Assembly: GCF_025452195.1 (NCBI RefSeq)
Contig: NZ_CP104972.1
Location: 558,001-622,000 of the forward strand
Direction: 5' to 3'
DNA: 64,000 nt
Source of the DNA: Phyllobacterium zundukense
GTDB taxonomy: Bacteria; Pseudomonadota; Alphaproteobacteria; Rhizobiales; Rhizobiaceae
Within the stretch, counting starts at the first letter, position 1, and the number at the start of each line of letters is the position of its first letter. A program made the translations under genes and the position numbers. The notes beneath the pieces are model-generated. The model saw nothing but the letters and a program-made list of their open reading frames with translations. It ran no database searches and was not told the origin of the DNA. Shown piece after piece: positions 55,800 through 64,000 of this stretch.

Positions 55800-56666
55800 C
55801 TATGCCATGAGTTCTATCTTCAAAGCAGCTGTCAGATGCTCGGCCAGTAGTATTGCCGGCCGCGGCAGGACCGGAGCCCGATGTAGTTTGACGTCAGCTG
55901 GCGGCAATGCAGGCATGCCATCAGCTTCTGAGAGGATACGCAGGCGCTGTGGACAGGTGCTGGACTTTACGACCGTCACCGCCAGACCTTGCAGCACAAT
56001 TGCCTCGACTGCGGCTAGGCTGTGGCTGACAAACGCGATGCGCCACGGTCGGTTGGCCGCGTCGAGCGCATCCATTGCCCATTTGCGGAAAAGGCAACCT
56101 TCTGGAGAAAGCGCGATGGGCAGGGGATTCATGTGCTCGGCGCGATCCGTTTCACCGCTAACCCAGATCGCCTGTTCGCGACGAAGAAACTCCCCTTCCC
56201 CTTTCCCGGCCGGATGCATTGCGATGACGAGATCGAACGATCGCCCGAGCCGAGTCAGCATATGAGCGGTCAAACCGGTCTCCATCTCAATATGAATATT
56301 CGGATAAATCTTGGCGAAGGCGGCAATCAAAGGTGGCATGACAGTCATGCCGTAATCATCCATGATGCCTAGCCGCACGCGTCCTTCAAGTTTGTGCTCA
56401 CGCAGACTACCCAAAGCCTCTTGATTGAGAACGAGCATGCGGCGCGCGTAGTGCAAAAGTCTCTCACCTGCGGGCGTCAGACCGACCTGAGCGGTGCTCC
56501 GGAAAAGGAGCTCGGCGCCTGCCTGCCTCTCCAGCCGTTTCACTTGCATACTAATCGCCGATTGAGTGCGGTTAAGCGTCGAAGCCGCTCGTGTGAAGGA
56601 ACGGCAATCGGCTACAGCCACAAAAGCTTGTAGCAAATCAAGATTGAGGACCGGGAAGCTCATCAC
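55800..56666 (-). CDS. LysR-family transcriptional regulator
   Basis: The 288-residue protein has the N-terminal winged helix (LDLLQAFVAVADCRSFTRAA, STLNRTQSAISMQVKRLERQ) and the LysR substrate-binding domain with RVRLGIMDDYGMTVMPPLIA. The start lies near 56666 (tandem Met). It is divergent from the EamA exporter with about 90 bases between, the usual layout of a regulator with its target. The inducer is unknown. Confidence 0.92.
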   Translation of the reverse strand: MMSFPVLNLDLLQAFVAVADCRSFTRAASTLNRTQSAISMQVKRLERQAGAELLFRSTAQVGLTPAGERLLHYARRMLVLNQEALGSLREHKLEGRVRLGIMDDYGMTVMPPLIAAFAKIYPNIHIEMETGLTAHMLTRLGRSFDLVIAMHPAGKGEGEFLRREQAIWVSGETDRAEHMNPLPIALSPEGCLFRKWAMDALDAANRPWRIAFVSHSLAAVEAIVLQGLAVTVVKSSTCPQRLRILSEADGMPALPPADVKLHRAPVLPRPAILLAEHLTAALKIELMA

Positions 56667-56754
56667 AAATCACAATCAACTTCATAACATTAATTCCATT
56701 TCTTGATTAATAGCTTAGCGATAGCATGGTCGCAAGCTGTTCAACGGAGGTGTC

Positions 56755-57645
56755 ATGGGCGAGATATTGGGTATTGCAGCGGCGTTGCTATCAAGCCTGC
56801 TCGGGGGAACATCGGTGGCCGTAACTCGATACGTCGTCGATGCCATCGATCCGCTCGCACTGGGCGCCTTCCGCTTCGGTATCGGCTTCATTTTTCTCCT
56901 GCCTGTATCCTTGTTGAGTGGTGGGCGATGGCCGCGCCGTACTGACTGGGCTGGCGTCGCGGCGCTGGGCGCTCTGTTCTTCGGGCTGTTTCCGGTCCTG
57001 TTCAATGCATCGCTTAGCTATACTACGTCCGCTCGCGGTGCCTTGGCCCTATCCACATTGCCGTTACTAACCATGCTCACTGCCGCACTACTGGGTATTG
57101 AAAGACTCACAACGCGCAAGTTTACTGGCGTGCTCGTGGCAACGCTCGGAGTGGCGGCGGCGCTGCTGACGGATTTCTCCAGTGCACCGGCCAATGCTTG
57201 GCGCGGCGATCTACTGATGGTTGCTGCCGCCATGTGCATGGCGTTCTACAATGTGTGGTCGCGCCCGTTCATCGCTCGCGCTAGCCCTTTCACGTTCGTC
57301 TCCATGGGAATGGGGGTGGGCGCGGTGATTCTGATCACAATATCACTGTGGAGGGATAGTTTTGAACCGGTCCCGCTATTGAGCTGGCCCCACTGGTCGG
57401 CGATCATCTTTCTCGGCCTGTTCGGAGCCGCGATTACCTTTTTCCTTTGGACCTTCGCCCTGGCGCATACAACTCCTACGCGCGTTGCAATATCTATTTC
57501 AGTCAATCCCATCGCGGCATCGCTTGTCGGAATGCTAATGCTCGACGAGCCGTTTACATTTAATTTCATCATTGGTCTTGCCGCCGTTTGCCTTGGAATT
57601 GGCTTGGCCACTACTGAAGTGATCACCCAGAAAAAGGTATTGTAA
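56755..57645 (+). CDS. EamA/DMT-family exporter
   Basis: The 296-residue protein has ten hydrophobic segments in two EamA repeats, with GGTSVAVTRYVVDAIDPLAL, SLSYTTSARGALALSTLPLL in the first and FALAHTTPTRVAISISVNPI, LVGMLMLDEPFTFNFIIGLA in the second. Drug/metabolite transporters of this type export amino acids or other metabolites. CGGAGG precedes the ATG. The divergent LysR gene probably controls it. The substrate is unknown. Confidence 0.92.
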   Translation: MGEILGIAAALLSSLLGGTSVAVTRYVVDAIDPLALGAFRFGIGFIFLLPVSLLSGGRWPRRTDWAGVAALGALFFGLFPVLFNASLSYTTSARGALALSTLPLLTMLTAALLGIERLTTRKFTGVLVATLGVAAALLTDFSSAPANAWRGDLLMVAAAMCMAFYNVWSRPFIARASPFTFVSMGMGVGAVILITISLWRDSFEPVPLLSWPHWSAIIFLGLFGAAITFFLWTFALAHTTPTRVAISISVNPIAASLVGMLMLDEPFTFNFIIGLAAVCLGIGLATTEVITQKKVL

Positions 57646-57753
57646 CGTCGCTATAGGTTATTCTGCTAAAACACGGACCGTAGGCGAAATAGGATTGGAC
57701 GCAGGGCCACAATTTTACAGGTCGTTTGAGCGGCTGTCACGCTGCAGTTAACC

Positions 57754-59507
57754 AGGGTCTTCCTCAATTTCTGTGGTGTTCGGTATGTTTGCACGGCAGC
57801 ATGCGTGCCCTGAGTAGTTCAGCGCCTGCTCTGCCATACATCGCGCGCTTGATCGTCTTCAGGCGGTTGATTTGGCCCTCAGCCTGGCCGTTGCTCCACG
57901 GAAGTTCAACGGCGTTGTGAACAGCATCGATGTCACGGAGTAAGACCCGGGCGAAGCGGGCGATAGGTACGAGTCCCGAGCCGATGGCGTCATCGATCCA
58001 GGCGTCGAGCTTACGAGATTCGCGGCTCCGAAAGATGCCGCGTAATCGCATGGCAAGGGTTCGCATCTGGGCAAATTCATTTCAGTGCAATCACCTTTTT
58101 CTCCTGATCGATTGTCAGCAGGCCCCGCGGCTTTAAGCAGAGGGCCGCCGCAATTACCGGGGAGATTGCATGTCCAGTCTCTGGATCCCGTATTGGTTCG
58201 GGCTCACACACGTGTTGCCGGGAAATGTCCGGAACCGGCAATGCATCACCTTCGTCCAACCTGACGGCGCGGCGCCAGCTTGCGAGAAGTCGTTCAAGAT
58301 TCGAGAAACTACCCGTGTAGCCGCGCTGTCGGATATCGTGGAAGAGATGCCGCCCGCAGCGATTACCGTCTTTCCAGCACTGGGCTAGAAACGTCTCGAA
58401 ATACAATGGTGACGTCGGTTTTAATGCTGCCCTACGTCTGTCGGGAGGGCTCTGAGCAGTCAGCCATTTTGCAATGCTGCGCCTGCCGTAGCCGGTGCGA
58501 CGCGCAATCTCCGAGTAGGTCAGACCTTCCTTACTCAATGCATGAACAGTTTCGAATACCATCTGCCGTGACTGCCGGTGAGCGCGGCGCACGTTGCGCC
58601 GATGCTTTGCATCACACTGCAAATCATCCGGAATTTGATCGACCTGCGGAATCCTAATCGCGTCATCAGTCAGCAATGCTCTACCCGTGGCGCGGCCCGA
58701 GAGGCTCATCTGCTCCTCGATTGCGACCCGCAGATTTTGCATAAGATGAAATCTGTCCGCCACCTGATGTGCTTGGGGTGCGCCTTCGCGAGCGGCTTGT
58801 GCATAGAGCCCGCACCGGTCGCGGCTGACGATCTCGACAGAAGGGTGCTGCTGGAGCCATTCCGCAGTACTCGACGCACTTCGGTCTTCCAGGATGTCTA
58901 CGACCGAGCGACGCTCTAGGTCGACGACGATCGTGCCGTACCGCCATGACCGTCTCCAGCTCCAGTCATCTATGCCGACGACCCGAATAGGAGGAGTACG
59001 GCAAGCGGCGGCTGCGTCCCGCTTCAGCTGTCGCAGGATCGTGTCATCGCTGACCGGCATTCCCAGCCGCTGCATCAAGCGTTCGCCGGGGCGGCCACCT
59101 GCGCTATGGCCGAGCAGACCGACAATCTCGGCAACTCGTCTTGTGCGGCGCGCATAGGGAGTAGCGATTGTCGGAAGCCGGTCTGTGAATGTTTGACGTG
59201 TGCATTCCGCTCCGCGCATAGCCAGCGGCTCGATCGAAGCTTCACCGTTACGGCTCTCCCCTGAACCGGCAAATCTTGAAGACAGCGATCAGACCAGCCA
59301 TGCCGGTTGCGTGTCCTCTGCCCGCACTCGGGACAAATGCCATACGCAGGGCCAACAGCAGAAACAACCCAACTGTCGTCATCTGTGAGCGCCACGCCAA
59401 GCACTTTTATCTCTGAACCGGGTGACCATGTCGTTTTCGTTCGCATGCCCGCTCATAGCTGCGTCCCTGCTAACGGTCTGTTAACCACACAAATTGAGGA
59501 AGACCCT
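57754..59507 (-). mobile_element. ISL3-family insertion sequence, complete ends
   Basis: The 1754-base element is bounded by inverted repeats: 57754-57777 starts AGGGTCTTCCTCAATTT and 59484-59507 is its reverse complement, 23 of 24 matching. GGGTCTTC fits the ISL3 type of terminus. An 8-base target duplication, usual for the family, was not seen (AGTTAACC on one side, AATATTGT on the other). The transposase is frameshifted, so the element may be immobile or mis-sequenced. Confidence 0.85.
57764..59446 (-). pseudogene. ISL3-family transposase, two frameshifts
   Basis: Part 1 (59446 down to about 59200) holds the zinc-finger domain: YGICPECGQRTRNRHGWSDR, RWLCAER. Part 2 (from about 59205 to 58077) holds the DDE core: CTRQTFTDRLP, RVVGIDDWSWRRSWRYGTIV, VSRDRCGLYAQAAREGAPQA, HQVADRFHLMQNL. 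Part 3 (58066 to 57764) has the end: ELPWSNGQAEGQINRLKTIK with the last catalytic Glu. The second break fits one extra A in AAA (about 58081); the first fits one lost base near 59205. Catalytic residues are all present. Confidence 0.88.
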
Positions 59508-60112
59508 AATATTGTCTCGGGAAGAGCCAGCGAAATGTCCCGATGGATGTTGCTAAAACGCGCTGTTGTGAGAGCGGTTCCATCTACGGAAAAGTGACGT
59601 CGCCCCGGGCGCTAAAGCGCGACGAAACATTGGGTTGACGATCGACACGCATTCGGAGAAATTGATGTGGACACGTCGCTGCAACGCCAAGTCCCGAGCT
59701 ATTCGACCGTCGCCGGGGTCGTGTCCTTTTCGAGTCCGCATGACCATCGTCGGTCGAGTGCCTCAAAGTTTGGGACGAGTGTGGGCGACCCCGCTTGCAG
59801 CCCGACTAAAGCGACGCCATTACTGGGCGAATAGCCATTTGTTACGGACGACACGGCTGGTGCCAGCCTACACGCTGTTGCCCCTAAAGTTAGAAAACAA
59901 ATCATATGAGGTTTTTCCTGATGTCGTGGGGAGGTTTTCTCCTATCTTCGACGCGGGCTTTTTTGGGGCAACCGTAAATCTGGCATGTAGACCTACGGCC
60001 GGAAACGATGTTCGGGGTCCCTGTTGGCTATCGACAATGTCCCTGACCCAGTTCGCCGGACACCGGGACGCTATTGTCACACTATTTCAATAGGATGGAC
60101 ATACTTCCAAGT
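59508..60112. other. No supportable gene (about 600 bases)
   Basis: Open frames occur on both strands but none has a recognised motif or good ribosome binding site. The stretch lies between the ISL3 element and the EcfG promoter of the CsbD gene. Confidence 0.4.
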
Positions 60113-60137
60113 GGAACCAAGGGCAGCGTTGACCGTT
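60113..60137 (+). promoter_or_regulatory. EcfG-type general-stress promoter of the CsbD gene
   Basis: GGAAC at 60113-60117, a 16-base spacer and CGTT at 60134-60137 match the alphaproteobacterial EcfG (sigma-EcfG) consensus GGAAC-N16/17-CGTT. It lies about 37 bases before the CsbD start codon. CsbD proteins are known general-stress products, which supports the match. Confidence 0.75.
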
Positions 60138-60173
60138 TAGCTTTGGTGAATGAAAGCCTTCAAGGAGTTTACC

Positions 60174-60365
60174 ATGGGTAGCACAAGCGACAAAGTTTCC
60201 GGAATGGCCAATAAGGCAGCTGGCAATATCAAGCAGGCTGCCGGCAAGGCAACCGGTTCCAGAGAAATGCAGGCCAAAGGCAAGATGCAGGAGATCAAGG
60301 GCGACGCCCAAGTGGCCAAAGGCAAAGCCAAGGATACTGTGAAAAAGTTCGTTGATAAGGCGTGA
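60174..60365 (+). CDS. CsbD-family general stress protein
   Basis: The 63-residue protein (ATG 60174, AAGGAG 8 bases upstream) reads GSTSDKVSGMANKAAGNIKQ, then AAGKATGSREMQAKGKMQEI and KGDAQVAKGKAKDTVKKF, the CsbD-like pattern of Lys/Ala/Gly-rich amphipathic helix. It is soluble and abundant in stressed cells in relatives; the molecular role is unknown. An EcfG promoter lies upstream and a terminator downstream, so it is a single-gene unit. An in-frame start at 60150 is not needed. Confidence 0.92.
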   Translation: MGSTSDKVSGMANKAAGNIKQAAGKATGSREMQAKGKMQEIKGDAQVAKGKAKDTVKKFVDKA

Positions 60366-60385
60366 TCGCCTTCGACGAGATCTGC

Positions 60386-60410
60386 CGACCGGTCTGCACC
60401 GGTTGTTTTG
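60386..60410 (+). terminator. Probable terminator of the CsbD gene
   Basis: A stem of eight pairs (CGACCGGT / ACCGGTTG, with one G-U pair) and a CTGC loop is followed by TTTTG. It starts 21 bases after the CsbD stop codon. Confidence 0.55.
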
Positions 60411-60519
60411 TCCGGGTGCACTACCGCCATCAGACGGCGCCTATGATGGCGACCCTACATACAGCCAAAGAGACGATCACATAGCGTGGATCAATAAAAA
60501 TCGCCGCATGAAGTGGTAG

Positions 60520-60690
60520 GCGTCCACCAAAAGGGCTCTGATCGAGACCGCCATCGGGCGATACAAGGGATCGCATGGCGCTTGAGAGCTCGCTCCTTCC
60601 CGGCCGCCATCGGTTGCGCCGTTCTCAACCGCATGTTCGCCTGTGCACGCCCGAAGTCCGTTCGTTGCAAGGCGAATATAATACGGCGCT
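60520..60690 (+). pseudogene. IS5-family transposase C-terminal remnant
   Basis: ALIETAIGRYKG in one frame and RLRARSFPAAIGCAVLNRMF then ACARPKSVRCKAN in the next match the tail of IS5-family transposases. The remnant ends about 30 bases before the stop codon of the truncated stress gene on the other strand, so its insertion probably cut that gene. Confidence 0.75.
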
Positions 60691-60719
60691 ATGCTGCTAT
60701 GCTTTAAACAGAGGTCGGG

Positions 60720-61328
60720 TCATTCACGGGATTTGTCGACGCTGTAAGATCGAGCACGGGCACGCCCGCTGGTCATATCGCGCTTGCCAACCCGAAGATC
60801 CTTATCTTCTTTGAGGTCCGGTATTGTCTCGCCGACGTCGTCCGGAGTTTCGTTCCCCGAAGCACTGGCGACGCCTGCCATTCCCGAAATCTTTGGATCC
60901 CCGGTGCGATCATACTCAGCCGGTGCCAGGTCCTCGATTGCCGGTGGCGACCAACCTTCGGAGCGCCAGGACGCAGCACGTTCATCGATGTCTACGCTGC
61001 CTTCATCGTCCAGAATATCGAGCGCCGTATCCGCCAGTTCGGCAGCCACACCAGTCACCGTGACCAGGTAGCCGCCACGCCGAAGCCCCTCGGAATAGAC
61101 CTCCCGCTCAGCACTCGGCAGGAAGAAGTCACCCAGCGATTCCCAAAAGCCCTTGTTGTCATCGCTCGATCTTGCTTCCGGGCTGACAGTGTCGTTACCC
61201 TCCACCAGGCGAACGCTATCTCGACCAATTCCCGCATCAACTAGACGCTGCACAGCCCTTTCCGCCATTTCGCGATCTTCATAAAAAGCAGTCAATGTGT
61301 TCGAAGGGGTTGAGTTGTAGTCACTCAT
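60720..61328 (-). CDS. General-stress protein (17M-like N domain) truncated at the DUF2382 domain
   Basis: The 202-residue product starts with a YflT/17M-like domain (NTLTAFYEDREMAERAVQRL, VDAGIGRDSVRLVEGNDT, GFWESLGDFFLPSAEREVYS, RRGGYLVTVTGV). A linker follows, then LKEDKDLRVGKRDMTSGRAR and ARSYSVDKSRE, the beginning of DUF2382 (LRVGKR..xxGRxRVRSYV). DUF2382 normally runs on for about 80 more residues; here a stop follows at once, next to an IS5 relic. It is probably a truncated form. The domain pair is common in stress-induced rhizobial proteins. Confidence 0.8.
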   Translation of the reverse strand: MSDYNSTPSNTLTAFYEDREMAERAVQRLVDAGIGRDSVRLVEGNDTVSPEARSSDDNKGFWESLGDFFLPSAEREVYSEGLRRGGYLVTVTGVAAELADTALDILDDEGSVDIDERAASWRSEGWSPPAIEDLAPAEYDRTGDPKISGMAGVASASGNETPDDVGETIPDLKEDKDLRVGKRDMTSGRARARSYSVDKSRE

Positions 61329-62232
61329 TTTGGCGTCTCCTCATTGTTGGGTTTTGAAACTCCGGTTATTGCGAGCTGCTCCTCGAGACTCGTAGAAACC
61401 GCACAATTCTGCGGTGTATTCTTAGGTCATCACTCACGAGGCCGTCTGATCAACAAACGGCTTCAGTGATGGTTCCGGCAAGGAGCCAAAATATTAATTC
61501 GGAGGGCAAATGCACGGCTAGAGTTTCGACAGTTCGTGGTCCTGTCGAGCTTCACGCGTGATCATCGGAACTAAGTTCTGATAAGATGCGTTGCTGATTA
61601 AGGTAATGTCAGCTGTGTCAACCGGACATGATGGCAGCACGGACAAGGGAGTTTTTCCGGTTTCCGATCTTGGCCAACGAAATGGCAGGCGAGCGTCTAT
61701 CCCATCCGGCTGACATTGCTTCAATATTAACAGGATTTGTCGTGACGAAGAAAATCAGTGAGCAAGACGCCAAGCAGGGAAGCAAGGCCTTCCGGTGCTT
61801 GCGTTCTCGCAGTCTCATTAGGATTGGCGGTTATTGTTTGAGGCCGTAGAAACTTTACGGTGAGTTGATCGCCCCCTACTTGCAGCACTGCAAGCGATGC
61901 CACGGAATGCATTGAGATTCCATGGGCCGCGTTGTGGAAATCGGCACCCCAGCTCAATATCTAGGAAAACCGCCTCCGACATCTTTGATGGGTATGACCA
62001 TGAATTTGCTCATATGTGATCGCCCTTGCCAATTCCTGTTTCGTCGTGTCTTCGCCCTACCGCCGTGCAAGCGTCACGTCGAACTCAATCGAAGGGAAGA
62101 CAATGGTCCGTTCAACATGCCACGGAAATTGACGATGCACTGAGAGAGCTGGTTCTGTCTCGCAGACAAGCCTGACAAATCACTGGGGATGAAACGAAAC
62201 TGAAAACGTACTTTACTTGAAATCCGCTAATG
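61329..62232. other. No supportable gene (about 900 bases)
   Basis: Only unrecognised frames were seen. Near 61449-61470 there is a GTTCC with TGTT 16 bases away on the minus strand, a possible degenerate EcfG site for the truncated stress gene, but it misses the consensus by one base. The stretch may contain more micro-genes that I could not distinguish. Confidence 0.35.
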
Positions 62233-62307
62233 CTATCTGAACCCAAAGTATCCGAGTACGAAGAGAACGATAACGACTGCTCCGACCAGCCAGATCAAGT
62301 TGTTCAT
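62233..62307 (-). CDS. 24-residue hydrophobic micro-protein
   Basis: The frame starts at ATG 62307 with AAGGAG 7 bases upstream and reads NNLIWLVGAVVIVLFVLGYF then GFR. It is a single membrane helix with polar ends. The strong ribosome binding site and its position beside another micro-gene support it as real. No family is named; such peptides are common in rhizobial stress loci. Confidence 0.6.
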   Translation of the reverse strand: MNNLIWLVGAVVIVLFVLGYFGFR

Positions 62308-62405
62308 GCCGTGCTCCTTGTCATTAACTGTGTGGCTTCGTGACGGCAATTTCGGATAAAATCATATCCGACATTCCACTCGAATCACGCAGGGAGGGCG
62401 TTGCT

Positions 62406-62492
62406 TCAGTACCAGCGTCCGCGGCCATACCAGCCGCCTCCGCCAAGCAGAAAAATGATAAGAACTATAATGAGAAGTGTGGTGAGATCCAT
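62406..62492 (-). CDS. DUF3309-like 28-residue membrane protein
   Basis: The frame starts at ATG 62492 with AGGAG upstream and reads DLTTLLIIVLIIFLLGGGGW then YGRGRWY. A hydrophobic helix followed by a Gly-rich, aromatic tail is the DUF3309 pattern of small rhizobial stress proteins. An EcfG-type promoter lies about 86 bases upstream (62578-62602). It is too short for standard gene calling. Confidence 0.75.
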   Translation of the reverse strand: MDLTTLLIIVLIIFLLGGGGWYGRGRWY

Positions 62493-62577
62493 GTGCGTCT
62501 CCTATGAGTGCTTTCGGCCATCTTCGCCGCACTTGCCCCGAGCAGGGCATGGCCGCGACAGCACTCCGACCTCAATC

Positions 62578-62602
62578 AACGTTCCGCACCGCTTATTGTT
62601 CC
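62578..62602 (-). promoter_or_regulatory. EcfG-type general-stress promoter of the DUF3309-like gene
   Basis: On the minus strand GGAAC (62602-62598), a 16-base spacer and CGTT (62581-62578) match the EcfG consensus. The spacing is identical to the CsbD promoter. The predicted leader to ATG 62492 is about 75-80 bases. Confidence 0.7.
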
Positions 62603-62807
62603 AATGGAACGAACCTGAGATCGTTTGAACGAGCGCATGCAAGGCAAACCAATTTAATGCTAAGATGAGCAACGATATTCGTGTTTTATGCTAGCATTGG
62701 ACGAGAGATCTGGCCCACACAAACGTGTTTGGTTCCTCTGCGAAGAATGTCTCTCTCGTTATACATCACATCCTGGCGTTGATTGCCCAACAAGATCGAG
62801 CTTTGAC

Positions 62808-63863
62808 ATGCCGTCAATAACAATCAAGTCCGAAGAACAGAAGGACGCTGAAGCCGATGTTGAGCGTGTTCATGACGACCTCGGTCCCTTCGTCGTTGCC
62901 GCCGAGACGACGCGCATGGCGATGGTGTTTACGAACGCGAAGGAACCCGGCAATCCGATAATTTTTGCCAATGACAGCTTTCTTTCTCTGACCGGGTACG
63001 ATCGGGAGGAAGTGCTCGGTCAAAGTTTCAACTTTCTGACGGCACACGCCTCCGATGCGAGATCGCTGGCAACGATTGCATCCGAATTTGAGGGCAATTC
63101 GGCAGGCGGATCGGAAATTCGCTACCGCCGCAAGGACGGCAGCGAGTTCTGGGCAGCAATTTTCATTAGCCCGGTTAGGGATGAACGCGGGGACATTGTT
63201 CAGCATTTTGCCTCCTTCGCTGATCTCACCAAACACAGGAAGGAGGAAGCTCACTCCAGGAGGCTCATCGATGAACTCAACCATCGCGTCAAGAACACCC
63301 TGTCGACGGTGCAATCGATTGTCTGGCAGGTATTGCGGGCAACGTCTGATCCCAAGGCAATTAGAGACGCTATCGAGTCGCGTCTATCGGCGCTATCCCG
63401 GTCGCATGACTTGTTGACTCGCAAGAATTGGGAAAATGCGGGCTTGCTCGATGTGGTCAACGATGCCTTGGAACCATTCGCGGTCACGGGCGGTCGGGCA
63501 CAGCGCATCGTCATTAGCGGCGAGAACATCCTTTTCCCGCCAAAAGCAGCCTTGGCCCTTGGTATTGCGTTCAACGAGCTTGCGACTAATGCGGTGAAGT
63601 ATGGTGCGTTTTCAAATAGCACTGGTTCAGTGCTGATCGATTGGAAGATCGAGCCGGCTCCGCAGGGCGGCCGGCTGATCCTGATCTGGCAGGAGAAGGA
63701 CGGTCCGCCTGTCGTAACACCGTCACATAAAGGCTTCGGCTCGCGCATGATCAAGAACGGCCTAGCCCAGGAGCTGGAAGGCACGGTTCACCTCGACTAT
63801 CGGCCAGACGGCGTGGTCTGCACGATCAACATTCCCGCGCCCCAGGTTACTCGTGGAGGATAA
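62808..63863 (+). CDS. PAS (LOV-like, no cysteine) HWE/HisKA_2-family histidine kinase
   Basis: The 351-residue kinase (start ATG 62808; an in-frame ATG at 62688 is less likely) has a PAS domain (about 25-140: GNPIIFANDSFLSLTGYDRE, YRRKDGSEFWAAIFISPVRD). The kinase part has LIDELNHRVKNTLSTVQSIV (phospho-His), NELATNAVKYGAFS (N box) and GFGSRMI. The PAS resembles LOV domains, but the flavin-adduct motif GxNCRFLQ is GQSFNFLTA here, so the reactive Cys is missing. HWE/HisKA_2 kinases commonly feed the PhyR-NepR-EcfG stress pathway. The next gene is a response regulator overlapping its stop. Confidence 0.9.
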   Translation: MPSITIKSEEQKDAEADVERVHDDLGPFVVAAETTRMAMVFTNAKEPGNPIIFANDSFLSLTGYDREEVLGQSFNFLTAHASDARSLATIASEFEGNSAGGSEIRYRRKDGSEFWAAIFISPVRDERGDIVQHFASFADLTKHRKEEAHSRRLIDELNHRVKNTLSTVQSIVWQVLRATSDPKAIRDAIESRLSALSRSHDLLTRKNWENAGLLDVVNDALEPFAVTGGRAQRIVISGENILFPPKAALALGIAFNELATNAVKYGAFSNSTGSVLIDWKIEPAPQGGRLILIWQEKDGPPVVTPSHKGFGSRMIKNGLAQELEGTVHLDYRPDGVVCTINIPAPQVTRGG

Positions 63864-64000
63864 ATTGCTTTCTGGCCGCCGCGTCCTCGTGATCGAGGAT
63901 GAGATGCTGATCCTTATGATGATTGAAGACATGCTGGCCGACCTCGGATGCGAGTCCGTGACCTCGGCCGCCACCATTAATCAGGCCATTGCCCTGATTA
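63853..64000 (+). CDS. Response regulator receiver protein, cut by the window end
   Basis: From GTG 63853 (or TTG 63865 with GGAGG upstream) the frame reads LLSGRRVLVIEDEMLILMMI then EDMLADLGCESVTSAATINQ. IEDE gives the acidic pocket of a receiver domain. The phospho-Asp lies beyond the window. It overlaps the kinase gene by 11 bases and is its likely partner. Confidence 0.85.
   Translation, partial: MEDKLLSGRRVLVIEDEMLILMMIEDMLADLGCESVTSAATINQAIALI

Noticed and set aside
57746..59515. 8-base target duplication for the ISL3 element
   Set aside because: The flanks AGTTAACC and AATATTGT differ, so no duplication can be claimed.
1..64000. CRISPR arrays, tRNA or rRNA genes, prophage or replication genes
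   Set aside because: No regularly spaced repeats, RNA-gene signatures, phage structural genes or rep/par genes were seen on reading both strands.

Overview
The window looks like accessory DNA from an alphaproteobacterium of the Hyphomicrobiales (Rhizobium, Mesorhizobium, Phyllobacterium or Ochrobactrum type). The evidence is family content (DUF2161, DUF1127, DUF3309, Aap-type ABC genes, HWE kinase) and two sites matching the alphaproteobacterial EcfG general-stress promoter. No rRNA, tRNA, CRISPR array, phage module or replication origin was seen. The many insertion-sequence relics (IS3, IS5, IS6, IS66, IS110, ISL3) and truncated genes suggest a plasmid, chromid or island.

Layout. 0-13.4 kb: a secreted Gly/His-rich protein, an ionotropic-receptor-like channel, a DUF2161 nuclease-fold protein, an L,D-transpeptidase, a CHASE4-GGDEF-EAL protein, small unknown genes and a decayed Bat operon. 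13.4-20.6 kb: a copper-handling operon on the minus strand (CusF-like protein, cupredoxin, Tat-exported multicopper oxidase, TolC-type outer-membrane protein, small lipoprotein, metal-rich secreted protein) ending in a clear terminator, followed by a frameshifted adenylate cyclase. 20.8-27.2 kb: an AAA/DUF4143 ATPase, a Spy-like protein with a divergent Crp-type regulator, a beheaded Aap transporter, and a second group of metal-related secreted proteins (cupin, DUF411, Met-rich). 27.2-31.8 kb: a MITE-like element and a complete sugar ABC transporter with a fused double permease. 31.8-36.6 kb: IS110, VapBC and relics of other genes. 36.7-43.4 kb: a two-component system divergent from an RND efflux pump, with a strong inverted repeat between them and a 40-residue membrane peptide behind the pump. 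43.5-48 kb: hipBA module 1 and a GGDEF-EAL fragment among IS110 and IS6 relics. 48-57.7 kb: SelO, RsgA, hipBA module 2 with a divergent gene of unknown function, LysR and an EamA exporter. 57.7-64 kb: a nearly complete ISL3 element, then general-stress genes (CsbD, truncated DUF2382 protein, two micro-proteins) and an HWE kinase with a response regulator cut by the window end.

Two themes recur. First, envelope metal stress: copper oxidation and sequestration in the periplasm, Spy-like and DUF411 proteins, and the regulated RND pump. Second, several genes are broken by what look like one-base changes in short homopolymers (BatD, adenylate cyclase, VOC protein, ISL3 transposase, and the unknown gene beside hipBA 2), which suggests either sequencing indels or young pseudogenes. 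The most promising novel unit is 52658-55337: hipBA 2 facing an unknown gene across a duplicated promoter/operator.
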